From Gemmatimonadota bacterium (lineage in GTDB: Bacteria > Gemmatimonadota > Gemmatimonadetes > Gemmatimonadales > GWC2-71-9): a DNA stretch of 13,302 bases. The DNA lies in assembly GCA_029862935.1 (NCBI GenBank), contig JAOTWK010000051.1:1-13302 (forward strand). Direction: 5' to 3'. The translations under genes and the position numbers were made by a program. Positions 1 through 6,706 of the stretch are shown here, in pieces. Below the pieces are notes generated by a model that was not told the origin of the DNA, made no database searches, and was given only the letters and a program-made list of their open reading frames with translations. Each line of letters begins with the position of its first letter. Position 1 is the first letter of the stretch.

Positions 1-664
1 TGACCCCTACCGCTCCAGCATCCTCGAGACGACGAGCGAGCTCGGCCCGCGGTACGCCAAGGCGGTCGACACGCTCACGCCACATCTGCCGCAGGGAGTC
101 ACGATGGGCGCGCACACGCTCGAACGACAAAGGCGTCGCATATTCTTCCCAATTGTCGTCCGGCCGGCAGGTCGGCTGCGCAAACGTCGTCAGCACGAAG
201 TTGCCCTTCGCCCGCGGCAACCACGCCTCCAACCCCGACGAGTCTCCCACATCCGGCAGAATGACCACACCACCCGTCACCTTCTTCCCATTCGTCCCGG
301 GGCTCCAGCCCAACATCATGCCCTCGAGCGACCGCACACGGGGCTCGAGCAGGTCGATGTGGCTGATGCCGCGCCTCCACCCCAACCACGTCCCGTACTG
401 TTCGTTTCGGGCGTCGACGCCCCAGCGCTGCAACATGCTGGCAGCCCACTCATTGGCCGCGAGCTGTCCCGGAGTCCCCGTGAGCCTTGGCCCGATGGAA
501 TCGAGTAACGCCTGCGCCAGCTCGTACGTGTGGGAGCGCTCCATCCCCTCTTCCCAAATCGCCCGGATGACAGGATCGTCTGTGGGGAAGTTCTGCGCCA
601 AGCTGCCAGCCGGAGCGGCAACGAGCGCACTCCACGCCAGCAGTGCAGACCAACGACTTTTCAT
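1..664 (-). CDS. M28-type secreted metallopeptidase, N-terminal part (runs off left edge)
   Basis: Reading leftward from ATG at 664, the frame stays open to the window edge and gives about 221 residues, so the C-terminal part is missing. Residues 1-23 form a signal peptide (basic MKSRW, hydrophobic core, SLA before Q24), so the product should be exported. The region with IWEEGMERS (about 37-45) and DSIGPRLTGTPGQ (about 55-67) resembles the N-terminus of M28 aminopeptidases common in Gemmatimonadota and Acidobacteriota. Residues from about 150 (GNFVLTTFAQP ... LARRLEDAGAVGV) look like the start of a protease-associated (PA) domain. The zinc ligands and catalytic residues would lie beyond the window, so activity cannot be judged. 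The start is supported by an AGGAG Shine-Dalgarno 7 nt upstream. It is divergent from hslR, with a 102-bp gap. The family call is by recognition of sequence pattern only. Confidence 0.8.
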   Translation of the reverse strand, partial: MKSRWSALLAWSALVAAPAGSLAQNFPTDDPVIRAIWEEGMERSHTYELAQALLDSIGPRLTGTPGQLAANEWAASMLQRWGVDARNEQYGTWLGWRRGISHIDLLEPRVRSLEGMMLGWSPGTNGKKVTGGVVILPDVGDSSGLEAWLPRAKGNFVLTTFAQPTCRPDDNWEEYATPLSFERVRAHRDSLRQMWRERVDRLGVPRAELARRLEDAGAVGV

Positions 665-671
665 GATCAAA

Positions 672-676
672 CTCCT
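672..676 (-). promoter_or_regulatory. Shine-Dalgarno of the M28 peptidase
   Basis: AGGAG on the minus strand, 7 nt before the ATG at 664. It fixes the start directly in front of the signal peptide. Confidence 0.75.
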
Positions 677-766
677 GAAGCGGATGCAAAAGGTACCGTG
701 ACCAGTATCTTTCGACGAATCGGTCTACGATCCGTAGCGGACGGTTCGAACACACTGTGCGATAGA

Positions 767-1165
767 ATGACCACAAGACCCACACTCGACAAGATGCGGC
801 TCGATCGCTGGCTGTGGGCCGCTCGCTTCTACAAGACCCGTTCGCTGGCAGCTGCCGCCATCGACGGCGGCAAAGTCCAACGCAACGGGACCCGCGTGAA
901 ACGCGCGAGTGTGGTCCATGTCGGTGACACGATCAGAATTCGAAAGCCACCTTTCGAGTTCACACTCGAGGTCACCGCGCTCTCCGGCCATCGAGGGTCA
1001 GCGACGGTCGCACAACACCTCTATCACGAGACCTCTGAGAGCGTCGCTCAGCGCGAACTGTTGCGCACGCAACTCCGGACCGAGCCGCGCGCGTCGTTCG
1101 ACGGGAAAGGCCGTCCGACAAAGAAGGAGCGGCGACAGATCGACCGTTTCAAGCGAGGGCGCTGA
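767..1165 (+). CDS. hslR: Hsp15-like S4-domain ribosome-associated RNA-binding protein
   Basis: A 132-residue protein, almost the same length as E. coli Hsp15 (133 aa). The S4 RNA-binding domain starts at residue 10: MRLDRWLWAARFYKTRSLA, then IDGGKVQRNG with the conserved Gly-Gly-Lys-Val turn. The C-terminal tail GRPTKKERRQIDRFKRGR matches the basic Hsp15 tail (RPDKKERRDLLRFKHG), which most other small S4 proteins lack. Known role of the family: binds free 50S subunits that still carry peptidyl-tRNA after premature dissociation under heat stress and helps recycle them. I chose ATG 767 because the S4 fold begins a few residues later; the open frame continues upstream to 530 but that part overlaps the divergent peptidase and has no recognisable domain. 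Only a weak Shine-Dalgarno is visible. First gene of a three-gene operon; the stop is 1 nt from the next ATG. Confidence 0.85.
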   Translation: MTTRPTLDKMRLDRWLWAARFYKTRSLAAAAIDGGKVQRNGTRVKRASVVHVGDTIRIRKPPFEFTLEVTALSGHRGSATVAQHLYHETSESVAQRELLRTQLRTEPRASFDGKGRPTKKERRQIDRFKRGR

Positions 1166-1166
1166 C

Positions 1167-2195
1167 ATGCGCGCCATGCTGTTCGAGGGCGTGGGCACAC
1201 CACTCACGGAGAACGATCTGCCGACCCCAGAGCCAGGTGACGGGCAGGTGCTGCTCAAGGTGCGGACCTGTGCCGTGTGCCGCACTGACCTTCATGTCAT
1301 CGACGGTGATCTCACCCGACCCAAACTGCCATTGGTGTTGGGTCACGAGATCGTCGGCGTCGTGGAGGCAACGGGTCGCGGTGCGCAGCGCTTCAACCCC
1401 GGTGATCGCGTGGGCGTTCCGTGGTTGGCCTCAACGTGTGGCACATGCGAGTACTGCCGCGCCAGTCACGAGAACCTGTGCGATGAAGCTCGCTTCACCG
1501 GTTACGACGTGGACGGTGGCTATGCTGAATACACGGTCGCCGACGAACGGTTCTGCTTTCCGATCCCCGCGGCGTACTCGGATCTGCAGGCCGCACCACT
1601 CTTGTGCGCGGGTCTCATCGGCTATCGCTCGCTCCGCGCCGCAGCAACTTCAACGCGTCTCGGGCTCTATGGGTTCGGAGCCGCGGCACACATCATTGCG
1701 CAGATCGCCGTGCATCAGGGACGTCAGGTGTTCGCATTCACAAAGCCGAACGATGCGGCCGGCCAGCAGTTTGCGCGTGAGTTGGGGGCGGTCTGGGCCG
1801 GTCCCTCGAATGAACCGCCGCCGACACCGCTGGATGCGGCCATCATCTTCGCGCCCATCGGAGCACTGGTGCCGGCCGCACTCCGGGCAGTCAGGAAGGG
1901 CGGCACCGTGGTGTGCGCTGGCATCCACATGAGCGAGGTCCCCGCCTTTCCCTATGAGATCCTCTGGGGGGAACGGGTGGTGCGTTCGGTGGCCAATCTG
2001 ACGCGTACAGACGGTGAAGAGTTCTTTGCCATCGCACCCCAGGTCCCGGTACGGACCGCGGTCAAACCCTACCGGCTTGTCGACGCCAACACCGCGTTGC
2101 ACGACCTGCGCGGGGGTCGTGTAGAGGGAGTGGCGGTTCTGGTAGTCGATCCGCGCATCGCGATCAAGAAGGAGCACAGCGCCACATCGCCGTGA
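1167..2195 (+). CDS. Zinc-dependent alcohol dehydrogenase family protein
   Basis: 342 residues, medium-chain dehydrogenase/reductase fold. The GroES-like domain carries the catalytic zinc ligands C38 ([10 protein letters not shown]) and H60-E61 (GHEIVGVV), with C147 ([13 protein letters not shown]) as the likely third. The structural zinc lobe has the four cysteines C91, C94, C97 and C105 ([15 protein letters not shown]). The nucleotide-binding Rossmann motif is GFGAAA at 169-174. The [13 protein letters not shown] and [14 protein letters not shown] stretches are typical of the AdhA-like subgroup that oxidises primary alcohols or reduces aldehydes with NAD(P)H; the exact substrate cannot be read from sequence. 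ATG 1167 lies 1 nt after the hslR stop with a GAGGG Shine-Dalgarno inside hslR, indicating translational coupling. An open frame to 909 exists upstream but lies inside hslR. The stop overlaps the next start (GTGA). Confidence 0.92.
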   Translation: MRAMLFEGVGTPLTENDLPTPEPGDGQVLLKVRTCAVCRTDLHVIDGDLTRPKLPLVLGHEIVGVVEATGRGAQRFNPGDRVGVPWLASTCGTCEYCRASHENLCDEARFTGYDVDGGYAEYTVADERFCFPIPAAYSDLQAAPLLCAGLIGYRSLRAAATSTRLGLYGFGAAAHIIAQIAVHQGRQVFAFTKPNDAAGQQFARELGAVWAGPSNEPPPTPLDAAIIFAPIGALVPAALRAVRKGGTVVCAGIHMSEVPAFPYEILWGERVVRSVANLTRTDGEEFFAIAPQVPVRTAVKPYRLVDANTALHDLRGGRVEGVAVLVVDPRIAIKKEHSATSP

Positions 2196-2854
2196 CACAA
2201 GACCGCGCGGCACACACGCGTCGAGGGGCCAACGACGAGGAGTCCGAGGAGTTCGGCGAGCTGCTCCGCTTCACATTGGCGGGCTATGTCGGCGGACTCG
2301 TCCTCGGCGGCGTCCTCGACGCCTTCGCGTTCCAGCGGAGCGCCGTCGGCCAATGGCTGGTGCGGACGGTCTCTGGTGAAGGCGAGAGCATTCTCGAGGG
2401 GGTGTACGCACTCCGCCAACGCCTGCGGCGGCGGAGCGCAAGCATGGCGGAGGCGTATGGCTGGGGAAAGCTCTTGGGGCTCACGATTCCGTGGTGGATC
2501 GACTGGGGAAGCCGGCTGCTAGGCGTGGACGTCTACGGGATCGAGGGGTTCTACATCCCCTTCTTCTATGCCATGGCCGATCAGATCGGCGGCAACGTAT
2601 CGGGGTTCGTGTTTCTCCGGCGCCGCACCGGCTCGCTGGGGAACGCCCTCACCGAGTACCTGCGCCACCCAGTCATGCTCACCGGGCTTGTCGTCATCGT
2701 CGTCGTGCCTGTCGGACTGTGGACGGCTCGACTCCTGGGATTCAGTCCCACGACGCAGGTCCTCACCGCCGTGGAGACCATCCTGGCCAACCTCTGCTGG
2801 CTGCCACCTGCCGTGGGGTGGTGGTCGGAGCGCCGTCACAGGCGCAGATTTTGA
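2192..2854 (+). CDS. Unrecognised integral membrane protein
   Basis: 220 residues starting at GTG 2192, whose GTGA overlaps the dehydrogenase stop by 4 bp; no separate ribosome binding site is visible, so translation is probably coupled. I do not recognise the family. The first 20 residues are acidic and polar. Hydrophobic segments lie at about 27-46, 113-132 ([20 protein letters not shown]), 160-182 ([22 protein letters not shown]) and 189-210, giving roughly four membrane spans. A loop at about 50-90 is amphipathic and rich in arginine (LRQRLRRRS), and [10 protein letters not shown] at 101-110 may be a further membrane-associated segment. The C-terminus is strongly basic (ERRHRRRF). The basic clusters at 77-81 and 214-219 suggest these ends face the cytoplasm. 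Operon position links it to hslR and the dehydrogenase but does not reveal a function. Confidence 0.75.
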   Translation: MTQDRAAHTRRGANDEESEEFGELLRFTLAGYVGGLVLGGVLDAFAFQRSAVGQWLVRTVSGEGESILEGVYALRQRLRRRSASMAEAYGWGKLLGLTIPWWIDWGSRLLGVDVYGIEGFYIPFFYAMADQIGGNVSGFVFLRRRTGSLGNALTEYLRHPVMLTGLVVIVVVPVGLWTARLLGFSPTTQVLTAVETILANLCWLPPAVGWWSERRHRRRF

Positions 2855-2879
2855 CACGTCCGGCACGCGAAAGTACCTT
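2851..2879 (+). promoter_or_regulatory. Sigma70-type promoter starting in the stop codon of the membrane protein gene
   Basis: Perfect -35 TTGACA at 2851-2856, whose TGA is the stop codon of the preceding gene, then exactly 17 nt, then TACCTT at 2874-2879 as -10 (4 of 6 matches to TATAAT). Predicted transcription start is about 2886. It is the best -35/-10 pair I found in the window. It would drive the short terminated transcript, with read-through, into the csp-infA-rho cluster. Confidence 0.6.
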
Positions 2880-2885
2880 TTCGAC

Positions 2886-2971
2886 GTTGTTTCGGGGATT
2901 GAGATCCGTAGTGCGCCAATGCAAGCTCCAATAGAGACGGGATCAGGCCTCCGGGCCGGATCCCGCTTTTT
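2886..2971 (+). ncRNA. Candidate ~85-nt small RNA or attenuated cold-shock leader
   Basis: The stretch between the promoter at 2851-2879 and the intrinsic terminator at 2938-2971 would give a transcript of about 85 nt with no credible open reading frame. A small stem GGAT/ATCC with a 4-nt loop lies near the 5' part, before the terminator stem. The sequence does not show the conserved features of SRP RNA, tmRNA, 6S RNA or RNase P RNA that I would expect to recognise. The alternative reading is that this is the first part of a roughly 215-nt 5' leader of the cold-shock gene at 3101, with the terminator acting as an attenuator. Both ends are predicted only from promoter and terminator positions. 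Confidence 0.35.
2938..2971 (+). terminator. Intrinsic terminator with UNCG tetraloop
   Basis: Stem CGGGATC (2938-2944) pairs with GATCCCG (2959-2965); after a single A/G mismatch, GGCC (2946-2949) pairs with GGCC (2954-2957). The loop is UCCG closed by a C-G pair, a member of the extra-stable UNCG class. The stem is followed by C and five T. It lies 84 nt beyond the stop of the membrane protein gene, with a promoter in between, so it probably ends the short transcript starting near 2886 as well as the upstream operon. Confidence 0.75.
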
Positions 2972-3087
2972 CGTGCCCTTTTCCCGCCACCACCCGCTTT
3001 CGTCACACGCCCAGCGCCGGAGCGGGCATACACCAGAGGTGCCGCGGGAAGGCACGGCAGCCTTGTCGACCTAGGAACTCAACAAGC

Positions 3088-3093
3088 GAGGGG
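3088..3093 (+). promoter_or_regulatory. Shine-Dalgarno of the cold-shock gene
   Basis: GAGGGG, 7 nt before the ATG at 3101. The preceding leader (2972-3087) shows no second convincing promoter, only a small GTGCC/GGCAC hairpin at 3039-3055. Confidence 0.7.
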
Positions 3094-3100
3094 CAGAACC

Positions 3101-3316
3101 ATGCGTAACATCGGAATCGTGAAGTGGTTCAACGAGGGCAAGGGCTACGGTTTCATCACACCAGAAGCGGGGCCCAAAGATTGCTTCGTCCACTACTCGG
3201 CCATCCAGAGCTCGGGCTTTCGTTCGTTGAAGGAAGGTGAGCGGGTCGAGTTCGATCTCGTAGAGAACGACCGCGGACCAGCTGCTGCAAACGTGACGAA
3301 ACTCGTCGCGGAGTGA
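3101..3316 (+). CDS. cspA: CspA-family cold-shock protein
   Basis: 71 residues, the normal length of a single cold-shock OB-fold domain. It begins [15 protein letters not shown] with RNP1 (KGYGFI) followed by RNP2 (DCFVHYSAI), the aromatic surface that binds single-stranded RNA and DNA. The later [20 protein letters not shown] also matches the family. Known role: RNA chaperone that melts secondary structure and can antiterminate transcription, cytoplasmic. Start ATG 3101 is set by the GAGGGG site and by the conserved N-terminus. It lies 135 nt after an intrinsic terminator and 103 nt before infA on the same strand. A long structured leader is usual for cold-inducible members and would fit here. 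The symbol is a family label; genomes usually have several paralogues. Confidence 0.92.
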   Translation: MRNIGIVKWFNEGKGYGFITPEAGPKDCFVHYSAIQSSGFRSLKEGERVEFDLVENDRGPAAANVTKLVAE

Positions 3317-3339
3317 GGCTTGGCCGTAGTGGGCGGGTG

Positions 3340-3366
3340 GGGGCCGTCAGCAGGGTCGGCGGCCCC
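3340..3366 (+). other. GC-rich hairpin between cspA and infA
   Basis: GGGGCCG (3340-3346) can pair perfectly with CGGCCCC (3360-3366) around a 13-nt loop. There is no T-run after it, so it is not a classic intrinsic terminator. It could be a stability or processing element in a csp-infA transcript, or chance in GC-rich spacer. Confidence 0.4.
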
Positions 3367-3410
3367 TCCAGCAAGAAGAACGGGAACTCCAAGTCCAGAA
3401 CAGAGATTAT

Positions 3411-3415
3411 AGGAG
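3411..3415 (+). promoter_or_regulatory. Shine-Dalgarno of infA
   Basis: AGGAG with only 4 nt before the ATG at 3420, a short spacing. The TATAGGAG context extends the complementarity slightly. Confidence 0.65.
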
Positions 3416-3419
3416 CTGC

Positions 3420-3641
3420 ATGACGAAGAAAGACGCCATTGAGTTGCAGGGAACTGTGACAGAGGTCCTGCCCAACGCCACGTTCCGGGTGCTGCTCGAG
3501 AACGGGCACACGGTGTTGTCGACCATTGCGGGTCGGATGCGGCGCAATCGCATCCGCGTGCTGGCCGGCGACCGAGTCACGGTCGAGGTGTCACCCTACG
3601 ATCTTACGCGTGGTCGTATTACCTTCCGGCACAAGAATTGA
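3420..3641 (+). CDS. infA: Translation initiation factor IF-1
   Basis: 73 residues, one more than E. coli IF-1. The whole protein is one OB fold with the signature stretches [39 protein letters not shown] and [15 protein letters not shown]-1 binds the 30S A site with IF-2 and IF-3 during initiation and also has RNA-chaperone and antitermination activity similar to CspA proteins. The usual H-I-S-G segment is T-I-A-G here, a mild divergence. The gene is not in the secY-adk-map-infA ribosomal cluster but between cspA and rho. From this window I cannot tell whether it is the only copy or a second, stress-related one. Start ATG 3420 is fixed by AGGAG and by the conserved N-terminus. Confidence 0.95.
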   Translation: MTKKDAIELQGTVTEVLPNATFRVLLENGHTVLSTIAGRMRRNRIRVLAGDRVTVEVSPYDLTRGRITFRHKN

Positions 3642-3801
3642 CTTCTGGCGGGCCAAAATGGTCTCTTGCGCCCCGCCAGCGCGGGGATAGCTTCCCATGA
3701 ACCAGATCCGGCATTGGGCTGATCGTGCCCCACGTGTCGTGAATTGAGCATGCGAGCCGAGACGGCCGAATTCCTACTTACCACACATCGAACGCAATCC
3801 T
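3642..3801 (+). promoter_or_regulatory. Candidate rho leader with competing hairpins and a C-rich, G-poor tract
   Basis: The 160-nt gap between infA and rho contains three arms that can form two mutually exclusive stems: TGGCGGG (3646-3652) with CCCGCCA (3672-3678), or CCCCGC (3671-3676) with GCGGGG (3681-3686, 4-nt loop CAGC). Just before the rho start, 3769-3800 has 12 C and only 2 G in 32 nt, the kind of unstructured C-rich RNA that Rho binds (rut-like). A tiny frame ATG 3750 to TGA 3809 (19 codons) overlaps the rho start but has no ribosome binding site. Known: E. coli rho is autogenously attenuated in its leader. That this region does the same is inference. Confidence 0.4.
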
Positions 3802-4953
3802 GTGACTGAGGCACCAGCCCTTGGCGTCCTTGATGTGACGCCGAAGGGGGCCGGATTCATCCGCCGCCCCGACAACTCGTATCTGCCCACACGTGGCGAT
3901 GTCCACGTCGGGCGCAAGCTCATCCAGCAGTTCCGCCTCCGCAAAGGTGACGAGCTCGCTGGCGAAGTCGGTGATTCCGCCGGTCGTGGCAAGAGCCGGT
4001 CGCTGCGCCGCCTGACGGAGCTGAATCGACGCCCGCCGGAGGCATCGGCCCACCGTCCGCAATTCACCGAGCTGACGGCCATTCACCCCAACGAGCAGCT
4101 CGTCCTCGACTGCGATCTCAAGCGGCTGGGCGGTGCCGACTACACCAACCGGGTGATCGACCTCGTCTGTCCGCTTGGCCTTGGACAGCGCGCCATGATC
4201 GTCGCGCCGGCCAAAGCTGGTAAGACGATGGTGCTGCAGGCTCTGGCTGAGGGCATCGTGAAGAACCGACCCGAGGCCCTGCTGTTGATTCTCTTGGTCG
4301 ATGAGCGGCCTGAAGAAGTCACGGAGATGGAGTCCTGCGGGTTTGGGGAGGTCATCGCGTCGACCTTCGACTTCCCCGCCAGCCGTCATGTCCAGGTGGC
4401 TGACATGACACTCGAGCGGGCGCGCCGCCGCGTCGAGATGGGCGAAGATGTGATCATCATTCTCGATTCGATCACCCGTCTGGCACGGGCGCACAACCGT
4501 GTAGAAAAAGGCAGCGGTCGGACCTTGTCTGGCGGCCTGGACGCCACGTCGATGGAGCGACCGAAGAGGTTTCTCGGCAGCGCCCGCAACATCGACCCCC
4601 GCCAAGGTGGAGGCTCGCTGACCATCATTGGCACGGCGCTCATCGACACCGGGTCCCGCATGGACCAAGTCATCTTCGAGGAATTCAAGGGCACCGGCAA
4701 CAGCGAGTTGGTGTTGAGTCGAGAGTTGGCGGAGCGCCGCATCTACCCTGCCATCGATCTCAATGCCAGTGCCACACGGCGCGAGGAGCGCCTCCTTTCG
4801 ACGGAGACCCTCGAAGCGGTGCATGCGCTCAGGCACTGGCTCGCGAATCTGCCTGCCGTGGACGCGATGAAAGAGCTGTTGGACTTGATGCGGCGGACCA
4901 AGACCAATGACGAACTTGCCGACCAGATCCTCAATCAGTCGAAAGCGCGCTAG
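3802..4953 (+). CDS. rho: Transcription termination factor Rho, short form lacking the N-terminal helical domain
   Basis: 383 residues against 419 in E. coli. The protein begins almost directly with the RNA-binding cold-shock domain (GVLDVTPKGAGFIRR, about 8-22). The RecA-like ATPase follows: P-loop APAKAGKT at 135-142, catalytic Glu in DERPEEVTEM (E168), Walker B VIIILDSITRLAR (D222), Q-loop around EKGSGRTLSGG (235-245) and R-loop EEFKGTGN (293-300). The ring motor therefore looks intact. What is absent is the roughly 50-residue N-terminal helix bundle. In frame upstream of GTG 3802 there is no ATG, GTG or TTG before the TGA at 3745-3747, so the short form is real unless translation starts at a rarer codon. 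No Shine-Dalgarno is visible. A 4-residue insertion (DPRQ) lies at 265-268. The stop overlaps that of the convergent kinase gene. Confidence 0.95.
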   Translation: MTEAPALGVLDVTPKGAGFIRRPDNSYLPTRGDVHVGRKLIQQFRLRKGDELAGEVGDSAGRGKSRSLRRLTELNRRPPEASAHRPQFTELTAIHPNEQLVLDCDLKRLGGADYTNRVIDLVCPLGLGQRAMIVAPAKAGKTMVLQALAEGIVKNRPEALLLILLVDERPEEVTEMESCGFGEVIASTFDFPASRHVQVADMTLERARRRVEMGEDVIIILDSITRLARAHNRVEKGSGRTLSGGLDATSMERPKRFLGSARNIDPRQGGGSLTIIGTALIDTGSRMDQVIFEEFKGTGNSELVLSRELAERRIYPAIDLNASATRREERLLSTETLEAVHALRHWLANLPAVDAMKELLDLMRRTKTNDELADQILNQSKAR

Positions 4954-6602
4954 ACCTTAAAGACAGGATTGGCTGCCTCGTGGGCCACGGGTTCACGGGA
5001 CAACGAGGCGCGGGATTCGGCCGCTCTAGGGCGGTAACGATCCCACCAGGCGCGTGCCCGGGCATCCGTCCACTTCTGCTGGACTTGCACCGCTTCGAGC
5101 GCCTTCATGAGATCGTCCACTGAATGGGGTCGACGGGTCTTCTCCTTTCGGAGACACTCGAGCACGATTTCATCTAGTTGCGGCGGGATCGGCAGTTCGG
5201 TGCGTTGAGACGGAGGAGCCGGCTCCTCATTCACGTGTTTGATCAGCATTTGCATCGGATTGATCGCCTCGAACACCGTGCGCCCCGTCAGCAGCCAGTA
5301 GGCGACACACCCCAGAGAATAGATGTCCGTCCGACCGTCCACCTCTTCCCCCATCGCCGCCTCAGGCGACACGTATGCCGGGGTCCCGGCAAACGCACCC
5401 ACCTCAGTGAGCTTGACTTCTCCCGTAGAACTCGCTCCTGAGTGTTTCACCAATCCGAAGTCCAGCACTTTCACGAAATCGAATTCGAGACCATAGCGGC
5501 ACAGAAAGATGTTGGCAGGTTTGATGTCCCGGTGGACCAGGTCGCGGGCGTGCGCTTCAGCCAGTGAACGACACGCCTGCAACAGCACGTGAACCGCTCG
5601 CGCCGCCGGAATCGGTCCCTGAAGCTTGACCAAGTCCTCGAGACTCACACCATCCAACAACTCCATGACGTAGTAAAAGGTCCGGTCGACCGTGAGTCCG
5701 TAGTCATAGACTTCCACCGTGTGTGGAGACCGCAATTGAGACGTGGCTTGTACCTCGCGCTCGAATCGCCACAGGTTGCTGTCCGGCGTCCGGCCGGTAC
5801 CCGTCCCTCCTCCATCCTCCCGGATCAACTTGATGGCCGCCGGACGCGCCAACATGCGGTGCTCCGCCTTCCAGACTTCCCCCATCCCTCCCTCACCGAG
5901 CTTCTCCACCAGCTGATACGAACCCATCTGGCGCGCGCGGTTGATGTCGGACCCCATCCGATACACGACGCGTGACCCAATGACTGCAATGCCAACACAG
6001 ATGTAATTGGGGAAGATGTACTGGACGAGGGCGCCGGTGCCTAACGGAGGCCCGCCATTCGCCACGCCGATGAAATACAGGATCGGCGTCGCCGATGCCG
6101 CAGCCAGGGCCGCCACGAGCGTCTTCCCGGTTTTGCTGGGCACGATCAACGGGAAGAACACGATCCACGCACTCACCCACGAAATTCCGATGACTTGCAT
6201 CGCGGCAGGCCACTTCCCCCACACGAGGAAGAAGTCGATGCCGACCGCAGCCACCACCGCCCATACCAGACCGAACTCGAGGAGGTGCCGGCCCTCGACG
6301 AGCTTGCTGCGGGTGAGGAAGAACACGCCGATTGCTAGCCCTATGAACCCCAGGGACCAAAGATCCGGCGTTTGAGGGAACGCCGAAGATCCCCAAACCT
6401 CAATCCAGTCTCCGGTGAGGCGACCCGATCCGTACGCCAGTAGGTACGCGCCCGAATAGACCAACGCCGCCGTGCCCAGCCGCCGCGCCGCCATCTCCAC
6501 GAAATCCGTTGGCAACCCGAGGGAACCCGTATCGCTCCGTCTGGACGGAGAGGTACGAGAGTCGCGGCGCTGCAACAGCTTGTCGTCTCGATCGCCAGCC
6601 AT
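4950..6602 (-). CDS. Transmembrane serine/threonine protein kinase
   Basis: 550 residues. After a basic, Ser/Arg-rich tail (1-30) come six hydrophobic segments at about 43-60, 82-97, 108-128, 134-154, 160-180 and 188-213, then a Hanks-type kinase from about 229. Kinase motifs: glycine loop GEGGMGEVWKAEH (236-248), the Lys of AAIKLI (K258), HRDIKPAN (357-364, catalytic D359), DFG (381-383), GTPAYVSPE (406-414) and DIYSLGC (426-432). All key residues are present, and it is an RD kinase, so regulation by activation-loop phosphorylation is plausible. An even number of spans places both termini in the cytoplasm. The membrane block precedes the kinase, unlike PknB, and there is no extracellular sensor domain; this layout is frequent in Gemmatimonadota and Acidobacteriota. 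It is convergent with rho and divergent from the rhomboid. Its signal and substrates are unknown. Confidence 0.93.
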   Translation of the reverse strand: MAGDRDDKLLQRRDSRTSPSRRSDTGSLGLPTDFVEMAARRLGTAALVYSGAYLLAYGSGRLTGDWIEVWGSSAFPQTPDLWSLGFIGLAIGVFFLTRSKLVEGRHLLEFGLVWAVVAAVGIDFFLVWGKWPAAMQVIGISWVSAWIVFFPLIVPSKTGKTLVAALAAASATPILYFIGVANGGPPLGTGALVQYIFPNYICVGIAVIGSRVVYRMGSDINRARQMGSYQLVEKLGEGGMGEVWKAEHRMLARPAAIKLIREDGGGTGTGRTPDSNLWRFEREVQATSQLRSPHTVEVYDYGLTVDRTFYYVMELLDGVSLEDLVKLQGPIPAARAVHVLLQACRSLAEAHARDLVHRDIKPANIFLCRYGLEFDFVKVLDFGLVKHSGASSTGEVKLTEVGAFAGTPAYVSPEAAMGEEVDGRTDIYSLGCVAYWLLTGRTVFEAINPMQMLIKHVNEEPAPPSQRTELPIPPQLDEIVLECLRKEKTRRPHSVDDLMKALEAVQVQQKWTDARARAWWDRYRPRAAESRASLSREPVAHEAANPVFKV

Positions 6603-6706
6603 GAACCCACGCGCCTACCTAGAATCGAGTGTAAGATACGGCTTCCCGGTCATCCGGACACCCGCGTGCCTGGCGTCGATGTGCGGAACCCTCTAGCCTT
6701 CGTGCT

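Noticed and set aside
153..701. 182-residue open frame on the plus strand across the M28 peptidase
   Set aside because: No domain; the minus strand gives a signal peptide, a strong ribosome binding site and M28-like motifs.
909..1166. N-terminal extension of the alcohol dehydrogenase
   Set aside because: Lies wholly inside hslR in another frame, and the dehydrogenase fold starts at 1167 with [10 protein letters not shown].
3778..4836. 352-residue open frame on the minus strand opposite rho
   Set aside because: Long only because of high GC content; the plus strand encodes an intact, motif-complete Rho and the antisense product shows no recognisable domain.
6603..6706. TAGAAT (6620) and TAAGAT (6632) as -10 boxes in the kinase-rhomboid gap
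   Set aside because: Neither has a -35-like hexamer 16-18 nt upstream, and no minus-strand pair was found either.
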